Shown here in pieces: positions 34,206 to 44,740 of a stretch of DNA of 64,000 bases. Every line of letters begins with the position of its first letter. The first letter of the stretch is position 1. Position numbers and translations under genes: made by a program. Source of the DNA: Riptortus pedestris (taxonomy: Eukaryota; Arthropoda; Insecta; Hemiptera; Alydidae); assembly GCA_019009955.1 (NCBI GenBank), contig CM032228.1, positions 125,420,001 to 125,484,000 on the forward strand, read 5' to 3'. The notes beneath the pieces are model-generated. The model made no database searches, was not told the origin of the DNA, and saw nothing but the letters and a program-made list of their open reading frames with translations.

Positions 34206-35004
34206 CTCGTCACTCTTTGCGATTTCTAATTTTTATTATACATGTAAATTCCAGGTTCGTAATTCTTATCGTTACCCTGTAAAGTTTATCCGAATAAAAA
34301 ATAATTCCCTTTCGGTTGGGAAAGAATTTAATTTCGTATATTGAATCATTCAAGAAAACAGGAAGACGAACAAATTTACACTATTTACCAGAAGAAAAAT
34401 GAATTACCTATATTCACGAAAACCTTAATAATATAAGTAAAAGAGAAATTGATATAAATTGCACTATTAAATTAATAAATTATGCAATCGTTAACATATA
34501 CAGTACGTTGAAAAATATCCATTCTATAAATCGTTTCAATTTACTTTTGAATATATCATAATTAGGAAGAGTAGTAAAAGACAATTTAAATGAAAAAATA
34601 ACAATAAGAAAAAACTTAATTTTAGTCGAAATCAGGAATTAAAAGTATTTGCAAATAAAATTATAGAAAAAAGAGAGAAGTAAAATAAGTCGTATTAGTT
34701 CGATAATAATATGGTAGAATGCGCATTAGACGTCTTTACAAAACTAATATCTCAAAACCAATAATTGAAATAACTCAAGTCCTTAAAATATAATAACGCA
34801 AATACAAAAGAATAAAATAAGAAAAGAAGACACAATTTCCCCATTCAAAGAGATTAAAAAAAATTGGATAATAAATGACTGTGTCGGAATGTGAACAACT
34901 CTCGCTACTGCAAGCAGCTTTATTTAGATAAAATACTGAAACTCTGAAGACATACATTAGGTAAACATATTAATATTTCATTACATTTATTTACATTCCA
35001 TTAA
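34206..35004. other. No gene seen
   Basis: AT-rich sequence, no recognised element. Confidence 0.55.
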
Positions 35005-35371
35005 CCTCGCCCTTCGCCCTTCGACCGGAGACCGAGGTGGTCTTTGGGCGTCGGTAGCGGAGCGATACCCGGAGAAGGGGCCGAAATCGGCGTGGGCTTA
35101 GGCCCAACGGGAGAGGAGGGAGAGCGGCGGAAAGAGAGGAGTGTCGATTTCGGAGGGTCCGTACAGGGCGGCGGAGTGCGGTACGGGAAATCGCCTCGGT
35201 GGCTACCTAGAGCGTACGCTCGAGCTGAAAAATGACGCTTCGAAAATAAAAAATAAGGCGATAGAACGGGAGTTTGAAAAAGTATACTTTCGAGTTCGAT
35301 CGTCATTTGTCGGGACGGGAGTCGGCGGTTATTCGCGGTGGAGGCGTCGAACGAAAGGGTATGTACCCGAG
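35005..35371. other. GC-rich island of unknown origin
   Basis: About 370 bp with GGAG/CGG-rich text, far richer in G and C than its surroundings. It is open in three overlapping frames on both strands (minus 35001-35306, plus 35044-35235 and 35141-35392), as expected from composition alone. The minus frame is Pro/Ser/Thr-rich with no domain. It abuts the (TA)n array of Helentron-like copy D, exactly where that copy's 3' part should be. Confidence 0.5.
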
Positions 35372-35392
35372 TATATATATATATATATATAG

Positions 35393-35423
<31 letters not shown>

Positions 35424-36221
35424 TATGTGTCTGTTCTAGAGGTCGCAATTTTTATTTAATCGTCACCAAACTCTGTATTTAATCGTTTTATGTAAAAAGG
35501 AAGATCAAGTTCGTTAACGGCTGAAATCGAACCAGTGGGAGGGGGGGGGGGGTTTAGAGGGGGGGATTTTCGAAAATTAGAAATATCTCCGTTACTATAC
35601 GTCGGAAAAATTGTATAGAATCAATCTTATTGCACATTAAATGTACTATAATTATTGTTATATACATGTATTCTCTATCTTGAATATTAACCGAGATATT
35701 TGCATTTTTCAGTTTTCAGCGATCAGCAAACCGCCACTTCTACACATGTTACATAAACAATACTCTGCTACATAATAAATCACATTATTCGAAGTTTAAA
35801 TACTAAAAATTGTATTCAAGAGACCTTTATTATACGAGATACATGCAAATATGTCCCGGTGACCCCGCCCCCCGTCTTAAGGTTTTGGACTACTAAAATT
35901 TGATTGAATGAAATAACAATTACTCTGACTCATTATTAATTACAGTACTAGATATAGTAAATAGTTCTCAATAAAATTAATATGTTATATTCTGATATAT
36001 TTCAGTAATTGTTTTTCTTTCCGGTGTGAAGCGGGCAGACCTGTTTGTTTACATTTCTAACCTAACGCTTCCTGTCGGCAGGTTATTAAAATGAATGAAA
36101 CATTTCTTATTTCCGTTTGTATTTATTCACGGTGGTGTTGTGTTACCAGTACGTAGATTTATCTATTAGTAAACAACAGGAGGGAAATCTGCTTAGTTTA
36201 CGCAGCCCCTGCGTGACGGAC
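35372..36221 (-). mobile_element. Helentron-like repeat, copy D (3' end missing)
   Basis: The 5' end at the right reads, on the minus strand, AAAAG TCCGTCACGCAGGGGCTGCG then TAAACTAAGCAGATTTCCC. The interior includes GAATATTAACCGAGATATTT and GTTCGTTAACGGCTGAAATC on the plus strand, ending in a (TA)n array at 35372-35419. The segment at 35710-36180 is a 5' module shared only with copy F at 55.2 kb (for example AACAATTACTGAAATATATC and TAAAGGTCTCTTGAA). The 3' palindrome is missing and the GC-rich island sits in its place. Confidence 0.75.
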
Positions 36222-36229
36222 TTTTTTTT

Positions 36230-36688
36230 TTACGATAGATATCAGAGATGAAATTATACGACAATGTCATTATAATACAGTTTATTAAAATAACAAAATT
36301 AAATGAAAAAAAATACGTACATTATAATTAAATCGTAAAATTTGGAATTATTACAAACAACGAAAGTTACATAGCGACACCGAAATCAATGAGACACTTG
36401 AGCTTGAATTTGAGAAACTAATCCATCGATGTTTGAATTATTTCCACTGATACAAAGACGAAAAGTATTTTCCAAATTATCGTCAGTCAGCCTTGTACGA
36501 AGTTTCTATTTATTAACTTTCATTACTGAAAAGAACTGTTCGCATTTATAAGTACTGCCAAACGAACAAATCTCTCCTCATCTTCCTCATTTGGGGTAAG
36601 TAGTGTAGTACTTTTGTTTAATTTGGTTTTCAAAATGTCTCGGGAGCCGGAACAAACCTTACCTTGGGCCGGTGGTTGCCAACATATG
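36230..36688 (-). pseudogene. hAT transposon deletion derivative: transposase C-terminus, copy 1
   Basis: The minus strand reads LKTKLNKSTTLLTPNEEDEE, then after a frameshift FGSTYKCEQFFSVMKVNK, a TAG, then KLRTRLTDDNLENTFRLCIS and a stop at 36386. This is the hAT dimerisation region of the GTF2IRD2/ZBED-like kind. The right end GGTTGCCAACATATG (to 36688) matches the right end of the copy at 56.5-57.3 kb. The left end is replaced by Helentron-like copy D. The zinc finger and catalytic RNase-H-like core are absent. Confidence 0.7.
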
Positions 36689-38309
36689 GTTTAAAGGATC
36701 ACGAGTGTGCCAAGGATCACTATTTTGAGAAACAATTTCTTTTCATTGAAGTATTCGCACTTGAATATACGATTAAGAGTTATCAAAGTTAGTGACTGTA
36801 ATAAATTTTTATTTTAAATATTAGGGTTGAGTATATTCTAAATAAGAATGAGTGGTTTGAAAATTAAAATTACTTTTTGAAGGGTCACATTTCCAAAACA
36901 AATGATGACTTTTTTACTGGTTTTAATTCGGGTTTGACACACCGTGAAATTTTAATGCGTAACCTATTCTTGGATATTGTAGGCGTGTTACCACGTTACC
37001 TCGGTCTTGTTAGGTTCTCGGTCGTCTAGTTGAGTGAAAGTGGAGTTTTTCCGAATAAATGAAGGAAGGGATGTTTGTCTGACGTCATACCGTTTGGATT
37101 GTTCGAGTGTTGAACCTTTCTATATTCAATCTGTCTCCTACTAGAAACGATTATTATGTTAGTATTTTCCTTAATGTAGCAATAATTGATACGCTTTATA
37201 AATTATGTGACCATTGCCTTTCGTATATATTGAAATCTTTATCAGAACAAAGTGTAGACACATCTACCTCCACGGAAATAAAAGTTGTCTTTGAAGGTTA
37301 TATGTATTATTTGACAGTCATAAGAACAGTGTTTAAAGAAAAAATCATATTGGGGTTTAGTAGGAAGCAAAAGGTTTCCTATTAAGCCCCCCCCCTCCTT
37401 TAAGCAACGGAATTGCTAAGAACAATCCGTATTATCGACAAAACCCTGCTTTCTCTCAATTAAGGTCATTAGTGAACTTTTTAGACTTGGTTCTTCTGAG
37501 TTTATTTTCTTTCTTTTTTTTTTTTGTTCGTTTTATAAAAAAAATGGAGCAATTTTGACTTGTTGTATAGAATATAATAAATCCTAATTTAGAAACGGGG
37601 TAGTTCATAATAACCATTATAATTCCATTCATTTCATTCTTCCTATTTATGCAAAAGAAGTGAAATAATAATGCTTGTTGCTATTGACATCTTGAATAAC
37701 TAGAATAAATAAAAATCCCGTATAATTCTTTGAATAAATTTCACTGAAAATTCAGATACTCATTTAATAATTGGCAGAAATGTTTTATTGGCGTATTTAA
37801 TAAAACTGAAAGTGTTTTAAAGCACCCCATCATTTGTAATTGTTTTTGTTTATATTTAGTGATTCCATCAGTGCATTGGATTGCCTGGTTGTGCTAATTT
37901 TATGGGTTAGAGCTTTTTCCAGTGTAGGTCTGCGCAAAGGAAAATTAATTATTGAAAGACATGTATTATACAAGGGTTTTTGATATTAAAAAATTGTACT
38001 ACTATCGGAATAGAACTTGTGTATCCTTGCTATGTAGCCTTTAACAACTCTGAAATTTCACTCTTAAAGATTACGAGTAAAATGATTTTTTTTAGTTTTA
38101 CAATGGATTTAATTGTCTGAATAATATATCATTTTTAAATTCGCTTGACTAGAAGTAAATTGCTAATATGGAAGTACTGGTGATTTTATCGGTGGATTAC
38201 ACAATTAGTCCACAAAAATACTACTATTTCAGTTTTCAGAAAAATTGTTGATGCCAGTTTAAAACTCGAGTTTTGGGGCTACATGCCTATTAATCTGTTC
38301 AATAACTCG
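36689..38309. other. No gene seen
   Basis: AT-rich sequence. The 92-codon plus frame at 37107-37385 has no recognisable domain. A C run lies at 37386-37394 and T/C-rich runs near 37505-37525. Confidence 0.5.
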
Positions 38310-38543
38310 ACCGAAAAATGTTTGGTTTGCCTGTGTTCCAATATCCAGGCATTCATATTTTGTATGACAATGTGTTAAACCTAGAGTCACGAGTTCGATT
38401 CTCACCTTGGCAATAGGAATTTATTACTTAGGATTTCATTAATTATATACATAATTACACCTTGGCTAGAGAGGAGCAACCTAAAGATATCCCGTCCCAA
38501 TTTGTTTTAGTAGCCCAAAGCGGAAGTTAATAAATAAGAATTC
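38310..38543 (+). mobile_element. tRNA-derived SINE, copy 3
   Basis: AACCTAGAGTCACGAGTTCG then ATTCTCACC carries a degenerate B box. The body TTGGCTAGAGAGGAGCAACC and CCCGTCCCAATTTG leads to the tail CCAAAGCGGAAGTTAATAAA. It is the only plus-strand copy. The A box is too diverged to call and the 5' limit is approximate. Confidence 0.7.
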
Positions 38544-38921
38544 AAACATTAGCCTAGTGAAATTTTCTCAATATAATTTCAATTTCAAATCTGAAGGTTA
38601 TTCGTTAAAGTGATTTAAAGTATTACTATTTCATAGGTTGCCAAAAGACCTCATTTGAATTATGGAGGTTTCTGCATTGGAAACTGATTTATTAGTGAAC
38701 TTACTTTGTAAAATCCATATCACCTCCTTTGTTAGATATGGGTTCTAAATTATAGATACCGTCCCTGTTATTATATGCAAAAAAGTATTAAGTGGACTGT
38801 AATAAATATCATTTAACTTTTCATATAATTATTTCAAATTGTTTAGTTCATTCTTAAACCTGCTCAGAATAAAAATTAAAAAAAAAATATCCTGAGAAGT
38901 AATAGAGCCTCAACCCTTCTG
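38544..38921. other. No gene seen
   Basis: AT-rich sequence. Confidence 0.6.
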
Positions 38922-39071
38922 ATGTATTCATCTCCTTGTGGTGGACTAGGCGAGTGTTATACTTTGCAAGTGGTTTACAAGTTGCATGAAAGTGAGAGCA
39001 ACAGGGAACCATTCTCTGAATCTTCTTCGTCTTGGGTAGATGTGTGGGCGCCGGAAGTGCTAAGTGAATAA
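38922..39071 (+). CDS. Orphan open frame, product unknown
   Basis: Starting at ATG 38922 (the frame is open a little further upstream), it reads MYSSPCGGLGECYTLQVVYK, LHESESNREPFSESSSSWVD and VWAPEVLSE before TAA at 39069-39071. It is short but locally GC-balanced and free of low-complexity runs. It could be the 3' end of a mobile-element protein, a terminal exon or chance. Confidence 0.25.
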   Translation: MYSSPCGGLGECYTLQVVYKLHESESNREPFSESSSSWVDVWAPEVLSE

Positions 39072-39509
39072 TAAATGAATACTATTTCGAAAATAAATAC
39101 GCTCAAAACATAAAAGACCGAAACAAATCATAAATTCTGTTGAGATAAAGAAAGTATTAGGTATAAGAAAGTAGGATATTTAGAAACTGTTACATAAACA
39201 TTACGAAAGCAATACTTTAACCCAGCGACTGGATCATTTTGATAAATGTGAAACAGTTGTCGCCATATTTGAAGGCAGGTAATAAGTGAGTGGGGCTCTC
39301 CTAAACACTGCTTTCTTGACTTTTAATCGTCAACCTACCAGTGATGTTTCAAACAATGTGTTATTGTAGTTTTCTCTGGAGACGTTGGTTTTAATTTGTT
39401 TGTTCAAATTTATACTTGCTTTATTGGTTTTTCACTACTCCAGAGAAGAAGAAAATTTTTATTTTGGACCAATACAAGTATTATACCCAAAGTGTTATTA
39501 TAACATTTG
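39072..39509. other. Probable 3' untranslated part of Jockey element 2
   Basis: No gene. On the minus strand this follows the ORF2 stop, but no poly(A) tail or target duplication could be recognised, so the true 3' end of the element is uncertain. Confidence 0.35.
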
Positions 39510-42011
39510 TTACAAAATTAAGAGATTTTGGTACAATCTTGGACGTAGTCGTCCTTCAGTCATCGCACCTAAATTATAATGAGTGGCTCCACTTGACATC
39601 GGAAGGCTGCCATGATATTTCCTCACAAGTTGTTGAAGATGTACTGAAATAGGAGTAACCTCCAATTCCCTGTGGATTTGGCTGTTCCTAACAAACCAGA
39701 GAGCATTTCCGAAGTATTTTGGTCTGGAAGGACTGGAGTCTCTTTTTGTGTATTCTGATCCCCAGCCAGACTGGACATGCGTATGTTAATATAGGGAGTA
39801 TGAGTGTAAAGTAGTGTTGCACAAGTCAGTTTCAGTGGTGTATTTTTGTTCATTAAAGGGTATAGTTGTGTAAGACGTGTGTGTGCTTGTTGCAATAAAA
39901 TATGGATATGATGGCACCATGTAAGTCGTGTGTCTAAATGTACTCCGAGATAGCGGATGCTCTGGTCCTTCGGAGTCCAAGGAATTGAGTATTGCCCAAT
40001 TATCAGTTGAGGAAGATCTTCATCGACGAAGAGCAAAAATCTTGGACTGCGTTTTATCGGGGTTTATTGAGAGCTTCCAATTCTTAAACCATCTTGAGCC
40101 CTGGTTGGCTGCTGTTTGGAGGTCAAGTATGGAAGAGCTTAGAGATTCGTCTTGAGTGAGGAGGAGTGTGTCATCTGCAAATGTAGCTAATAAAAAATTA
40201 TCCGACTGCGGGATGTCACTGCAGTAGAGGATGTAGAGCAAAGAGCTAAGTATGGATCCTTGCGGTACTCCAGCTCTGATATCCCTGTTCGTGCTGAGTG
40301 TTGTTTAATATCACTTAAAATGTTCTTTCTTGAAGGATGCAATAATACTATAGAGGTATGCTGGAGTGTTTGTAATCCTAAGTTTGTGCAGCAGTCCTTC
40401 GTGCCATACAGAGTGGAAGGCATTTGAAACATCGAGGAAGAGCCCCGTTGCATACTGCTTTCCCGTCGTGTTAAGAAGGCTTATGGGGAGGTAGTTTGCA
40501 GGGTTTCCTCGGGGTTTTCCTGGTTTGTAGAAAAATATGACATGAGCGTGTTTCCACTTCCCCGGAAAGTATGCTCGTCTGAGGCAGGCGTTAAAGATGC
40601 TTGTGAGGAGAGCAATACATTTGCGGGGAAGCTTCTTCAAAACAGCATTGCTTATTTGATTTTCACCAGGAGATTTCTTGAGGGGAAGCTTGTGAATAAG
40701 TAAGGCTATCTCTTTGGGGGATATAAAGTCAATGTTGTGGTTCGTCAGTCTAGTGTGTATGAAGGATGAGGATACTGTTGCGTCTGTTTCTGGGTCAGTA
40801 TAGTTTGATGTTTGGAATTTATTTTTTAGGTAATCTGCTAGTAATTTAGAGTTGTCTTCGTCGGTTGAAGCTGTAGTGTCTCCATTAGTCAGTGAAGGTA
40901 TTTCAGTAGTTTGGTTGAGTAGTCGTTTAGTCTATCGCCATAGCGATGGGTCACCTGTATTCATGTTAGACAAGTATGTTTTGTATTTATCGATTCTGTC
41001 GTTGTCTAGTTCAAGCCTAATTTTCCGAGATAAACGATTGACCTCGCATTTAATTTCTGGCTCCCTTGTTCTTGCCACCGCTTGCGAAGAATATTCTTTT
41101 TATGAATAAGCACCAGGATATTTGGGGTCGTTATCGTATGCTCCGCCTGGCATTTTAGGAGGTGGCCTTAAGTGTTGAATTTTTAATGGCTGAGTAAATA
41201 TTGTTTGTAAAAGTCGCAACCGCTGTGTCTATGTCGTGATTGGTTCGGTAAGAATTTGGGATGATGGTATTGTCGTGCATTTCGGTCTTAAATTTTTCCC
41301 AGTCAATGGGTCCAATAATGAGACTTGTGGGTGGTGGTACTTTTTTGATGTGTCCTGGAATGATATTACTGGAAGATGGTCATAGTCCAGTTCTGTCAAT
41401 GTGTCGAGGATTATAGGTAAATAGAAGTTTTGTATTACTGCTATGTCTAAAATGTCGGGTTGATATCGTCTTTGTGTCGGATAAAACGTGGGCTCGTCTG
41501 GTGCAGTAATACTGAGTACTAAGTTTTCGGAAATAGTCGTAAGCTGGGCCCCATTATTATTTTGTTCTCTACATCGCCAGGAGACATGATTACTATTGTC
41601 CCCTAGCAGAATAGTGGGATCACCAGTAAATATTTTTTCAAAATCTGTTTGAATAAGCCTCGTGCCAGGGCGGTTGTAAGCTGACATTATTCTTAGGAAA
41701 CTGTTATCGTGAAGATCCAACCCCACCCCAACAGCCTCGAGACGATCAAGGGTTGGAAGCAATAAATTATGGTGAGTAATGCACTTTTTTACTAATATTG
41801 CAACTCCTCCACGTCGTGTTTCTTGGTCCGTTCTGTATATATTGTATCTGGGGATTCGGTATTTGTCAGTGTTTATGAGGTGTGTCTCAGTTATGCAAGC
41901 GATGTCAATGTCATGTCTATTCAGGAAATTGGTTAATATGTTTTGCCTAGTCTTTAGGCCGTTGGCATTCCAGTTGAGTATAGAAAGATTTCTTATATTA
42001 ATCACTATCAT
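39510..42011 (-). pseudogene. Jockey element 2 ORF2: endonuclease plus reverse transcriptase, decayed
   Basis: The start ATG at 42011 gives an intact endonuclease reading frame to 41229: LSILNWNANGL, CITETHL, YRTDQETRRGGVAILVKK, LLGDNSNHVSWRC and DYDHLPVIS, where relatives have SDH. Further on come ANYLPISLLNTTGK, then a gap with several RT motifs lost, then GLFLDVSNAFHSVWHEGLL (the Asp motif), GVPQGSILSSLLYI and FADDTLLL (catalytic Asp pair), RYLGVHLDTRLTW, ALWFVRNSQIHRELEV and a stop at 39510. Frameshifts fall near 40315, 40030 and 39730, with stops in between. The copy is inactive. Confidence 0.85.
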
Positions 42012-42500
42012 GATTAACTGAGAAGAAGTTGGTTAAAAACTGGGTTAGAAAGGGTTTTATTTTAGGGATAAATGGTTTTATTAAACTAAGTAGAATGTCT
42101 GTCAATTGATCGCCAGGTTGAGTGATTGCGTCACTGACTTTAGGTGTTGTGGTCTGTTGGTGTCGTGGCCTGTTTGTCCAGGCATTCGGTCTAGGGCGGT
42201 GTGTCGAGGAATCAGGGTCTGAAGTTGATGTTGGTGGTGGTGGAGATGGTGGGGGTGGTGGTGGCTGGCGAGGGGAACTAGGTGTCTTTTTTGGGGAGTT
42301 ATTTTTAGATAGATGAGATGTAAACGTTTTGAATGCTTTACAGCCCCTGTAGTTTCCTTTGTGGTTTTCACCACAGTTGGCACAATGGGAATCTTTGGTA
42401 TTTCGGTGGGGACAAGCAGTGTAATTGTGATCGCCAGAGCCCTTACTACACCTGGTGTCTAAGTGGCAATAGCTCTTGGAGACTACATATCAGTTATTTA
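41998..42500 (-). pseudogene. Jockey element 2 ORF1, C-terminal zinc-knuckle part
   Basis: The minus strand reads SKSYCHLDTRCSKGSGDHNY then TACPHRNTKDSHCANCGENH and KGNYRGCK. These are the second and third CCHC knuckles of a Jockey ORF1; the second has Gly in place of its second Cys, the third is intact (C-x2-C-x4-H-x5-C). A His/Pro/Gln-rich linker follows, then SLIKPFIPKIKPFLTQFLTN and a TAA at 42000-41998, overlapping the ORF2 start by 14 bp. Upstream of the first Cys the frame breaks into unrelated sequence near 42500. Confidence 0.8.
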
Positions 42501-43602
42501 ACATATAAAATTATTATATTTACCTAAGTATGCACATTTCTGCAAATATTTTCAGTATTGACCTACATTATAATTTTTTGAAAATGTTATGTTTCAAGTA
42601 GTGTAATACACATTCTATATATGGTCTACAGTCAAGTAGTAATTCAGTCATAGTGTATGGTAGGTCTATGTGTGTCCTTAATTAGCAGTCAGTAAGTATA
42701 TGTTTTATAGTAAGTCAATAGTTACAGTGTTGGCAGAAGGGTTCGTCTTCTCCAGTAAGTAGGTAAGTGTCAGTCAGTCGTGAATGGTCAATTCTCAAAC
42801 TCATTAAAACTACTTCTTCTCTTCTAATTAGCCTTTTTGAGGAAGGTCATTCACCAAGTGTATGTTTCAGTTCTTGAAGTTTGTTAGCAGTTGTGGTAAA
42901 CCAATATTTCTGCCATGGGTTGAGTATCACATGTTTTCTTGGGCGTGAATATCTTGATATGTACAGTATGTGTTGTCGTAAGTTCTTTTTTGAGTAGCCG
43001 ACTTGGCAAGTTCGTCTACTTGTGTGCTTTGTTTAATGTTGGTTTGTCCGGGTAGCCAGTACATAGTTATTCTTTTGTTTAATGTCTGGATTTTGTGTAA
43101 TATGTACGAGATGAGTGGATGTGAACTATATATGTTTTTTAATGAATGTAATGAGCTAAGAGAATCAGTGCAAATTATGATGTCTCATGTTAGTAGTTTG
43201 CCAGTTCCCGGCGGAATTTCGTGAAAAATATTTTACCCATATTAATACAATAATGAAAGACATGGAAGGACGTTGAAACCGACGTACTACGGGTCTCATG
43301 TCGGACTTGATAGCCATGGGTATATCTAAATTTGCCATGGCGGTAGGGTTGGTCTATGACGGTGTAGGGGTTGAAAAGGTCATCCGTCATAGCTATGAAT
43401 CAAATAAACGGGTATGCAACATGACGTCATAGCCAGGATATTATGATGTGTAACTTTATTGGCAGTAGGTAGATATTGGCTAATTACTGAGTGCATAGCT
43501 CTAAGCTCAGCAGATAACTAGCACAGTAGCAACAAACTCCAACTGGCTTTCATTTATGTAAGAATTTTTTTTTTTAGTTTATTTTAAAATTTGGAAATTT
43601 AG

Positions 43603-43607
<5 letters not shown>
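42500..43607 (-). pseudogene. I-like retrotransposon fragment: RNase H and C-terminal Cys/His tail
   Basis: On the minus strand AELRAMHSVISQYLPTANK (RNase H Glu motif) is separated by a 256-bp insertion from IICTDSLSSLHSLKNIYSS and HPLISYILHKIQTLN (Asp motif). These are followed by ITMYWLPGQTNIKQ, where relatives have His in PGH, and VDELAKSATQ. Then come RREEVVLMSLRIDHSRLTDT, PFCQHCNY, a stop and LTIKHILTDC, the same tail as at 8354-8760. RNase H removes element RNA during cDNA synthesis. It lies between the two halves of Jockey ORF1 and therefore inserted later. Confidence 0.75.
43184..43439. mobile_element. 256-bp insertion with 10-bp target duplication inside the RNase H gene
   Basis: ATTATGATGT occurs at 43174-43183 and at 43440-43449. 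Removing one copy and the 256 bp between restores a continuous RNase H order. The insert has no visible inverted ends, poly(A) or clear B box. Its text includes GTCTCATGTCGGACTTGATA and TGACGTCATAGCC. A variable-length duplication without inverted ends suggests a target-primed SINE-like insertion, but the class is unknown. Confidence 0.65.
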
Positions 43608-43651
<44 letters not shown>

Positions 43652-43870
43652 GTGACCTCTGTCTGTACATTGATTTTTTTTCTCAAAATTTCACGGTACT
43701 TTTTCGTTTCACATGTCATAGGCACCATAACTGCATTTTGTTTCTTTCGTGTGTGTTTGTTTGTTGCCTTTTCACGAATAAACGGCTGAACCGAATTTTA
43801 TGAAATTTGGATTTATATTACTACTAACCCAACTTAGTCTTTAGGCTATATTAATATTCACTGAGACGAA
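43608..43870 (+). repeat. Repeat Y, copy 2 (TA array plus module)
   Basis: A TA array (43608-43648) is followed by GTGACCTCTGTCTGTACATTG and TTCGTTTCACATGTCATAGG, matching 5141-5290 in the same orientation. AAACGGCTGAACCGAATTTT follows, where the 5-kb copy differs. Confidence 0.75.
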
Positions 43871-44720
43871 CAGGAGTGGGGGTTATAAGGGAGGTCTGAA
43901 ATTAAAAATAGCGATATTTCGTTTCCTATTGGTTTTACTTCAAATATGCTCATAGCAAAAGTTGGTTATTTTGTTATTTAGAGTAACTTTTGTAATATAC
44001 ACTTTTGCCGTATACGGAAGTATAAATGAGTTATACGCTAAATACTATGACGGAAATCAACAATTTTATTTGGTACCAAAGACTCAACCGAACTAAACAA
44101 AACTCCGTGTGTGAATTAGCACTACCTTTTTCATGATAATAAGCCTTAACATTATTTCTATGGACGACCAGGAGTGTGTAAGGGAGGCCTGAAATTAAAA
44201 ATAGTGATATTTCGGCAATTATGCGCATAACAAAAGCTGTTTATTTTGTTATTTAAAGTAACCTTTGTTATATTCATTTTTATTTTAAAACAAAGTATAA
44301 ACGAGATATACACTAAAAAACAAAGCGGGAACCAACAGTTTTATTGGGCTCTAACAATTGAACGGAACTTAACAAAACTCTGTATGTGAGTTAGCACTAA
44401 CTCCTCCATGATAATAAGTGGTGCTGACATTTCTAGGGAGGAGCAGGAGTGGGGGTTGCAATGGAGGCCTGAAATTAAAAATAGTGATATTTCGAATCCT
44501 ATTGGTTTATCTAGAATTATGCACATAACAAAAGCTGTTTATTTTGTTATTTAGAGTAACTTTTGTTATATTCACTTTTGTCGTATACCAAGTATAAACG
44601 AGAAATACACTGAAAACTAAAACGGTAGCCGACAATTGTATTTGGCACTAAAGATTGAACTCGACGACAATTCGTGCACTGAGGCACCCTCTTGGATTTC
44701 CGTTTTGGCTCAACGATCAC
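43871..44720 (+). repeat. Three tandem copies of a ~275-300 bp unit
   Basis: Units begin CAGGAGTGGGGGTTATAAGG at 43871, CAGGAGTGTGTAAGGGAGG at 44169 and CAGGAGTGGGGGTTGCAATG at 44444. Each continues CCTGAAATTAAAAATAG(C/T)GA and TTATTTTGTTATTTA(G/A)AGTA and ends in AAACAAAACTC-like text. The layout (AGGAGTGGGGGTT...GAAATTAAAAA...ATATTTCG) recalls the interior of the Helentron-like family, so repeat Y may be a relative. Confidence 0.75.
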
Positions 44721-44740
44721 AACACCATTAAAAAGGGCAT

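Noticed and set aside
35001..35392. Pro/Ser-rich or Gly-rich proteins in the GC-rich island
   Set aside because: Three overlapping frames on both strands are open at once, as expected from high GC content. No domain is visible.
41779..42021. 80-codon plus-strand frame
   Set aside because: Antisense shadow of the Jockey endonuclease.
44031..44526. Two similar minus-strand frames (SLFLISGLP... and SLFLISGLH...) as duplicated small genes
   Set aside because: They are the same part of successive units of the ~290-bp tandem repeat and are not supported as coding.
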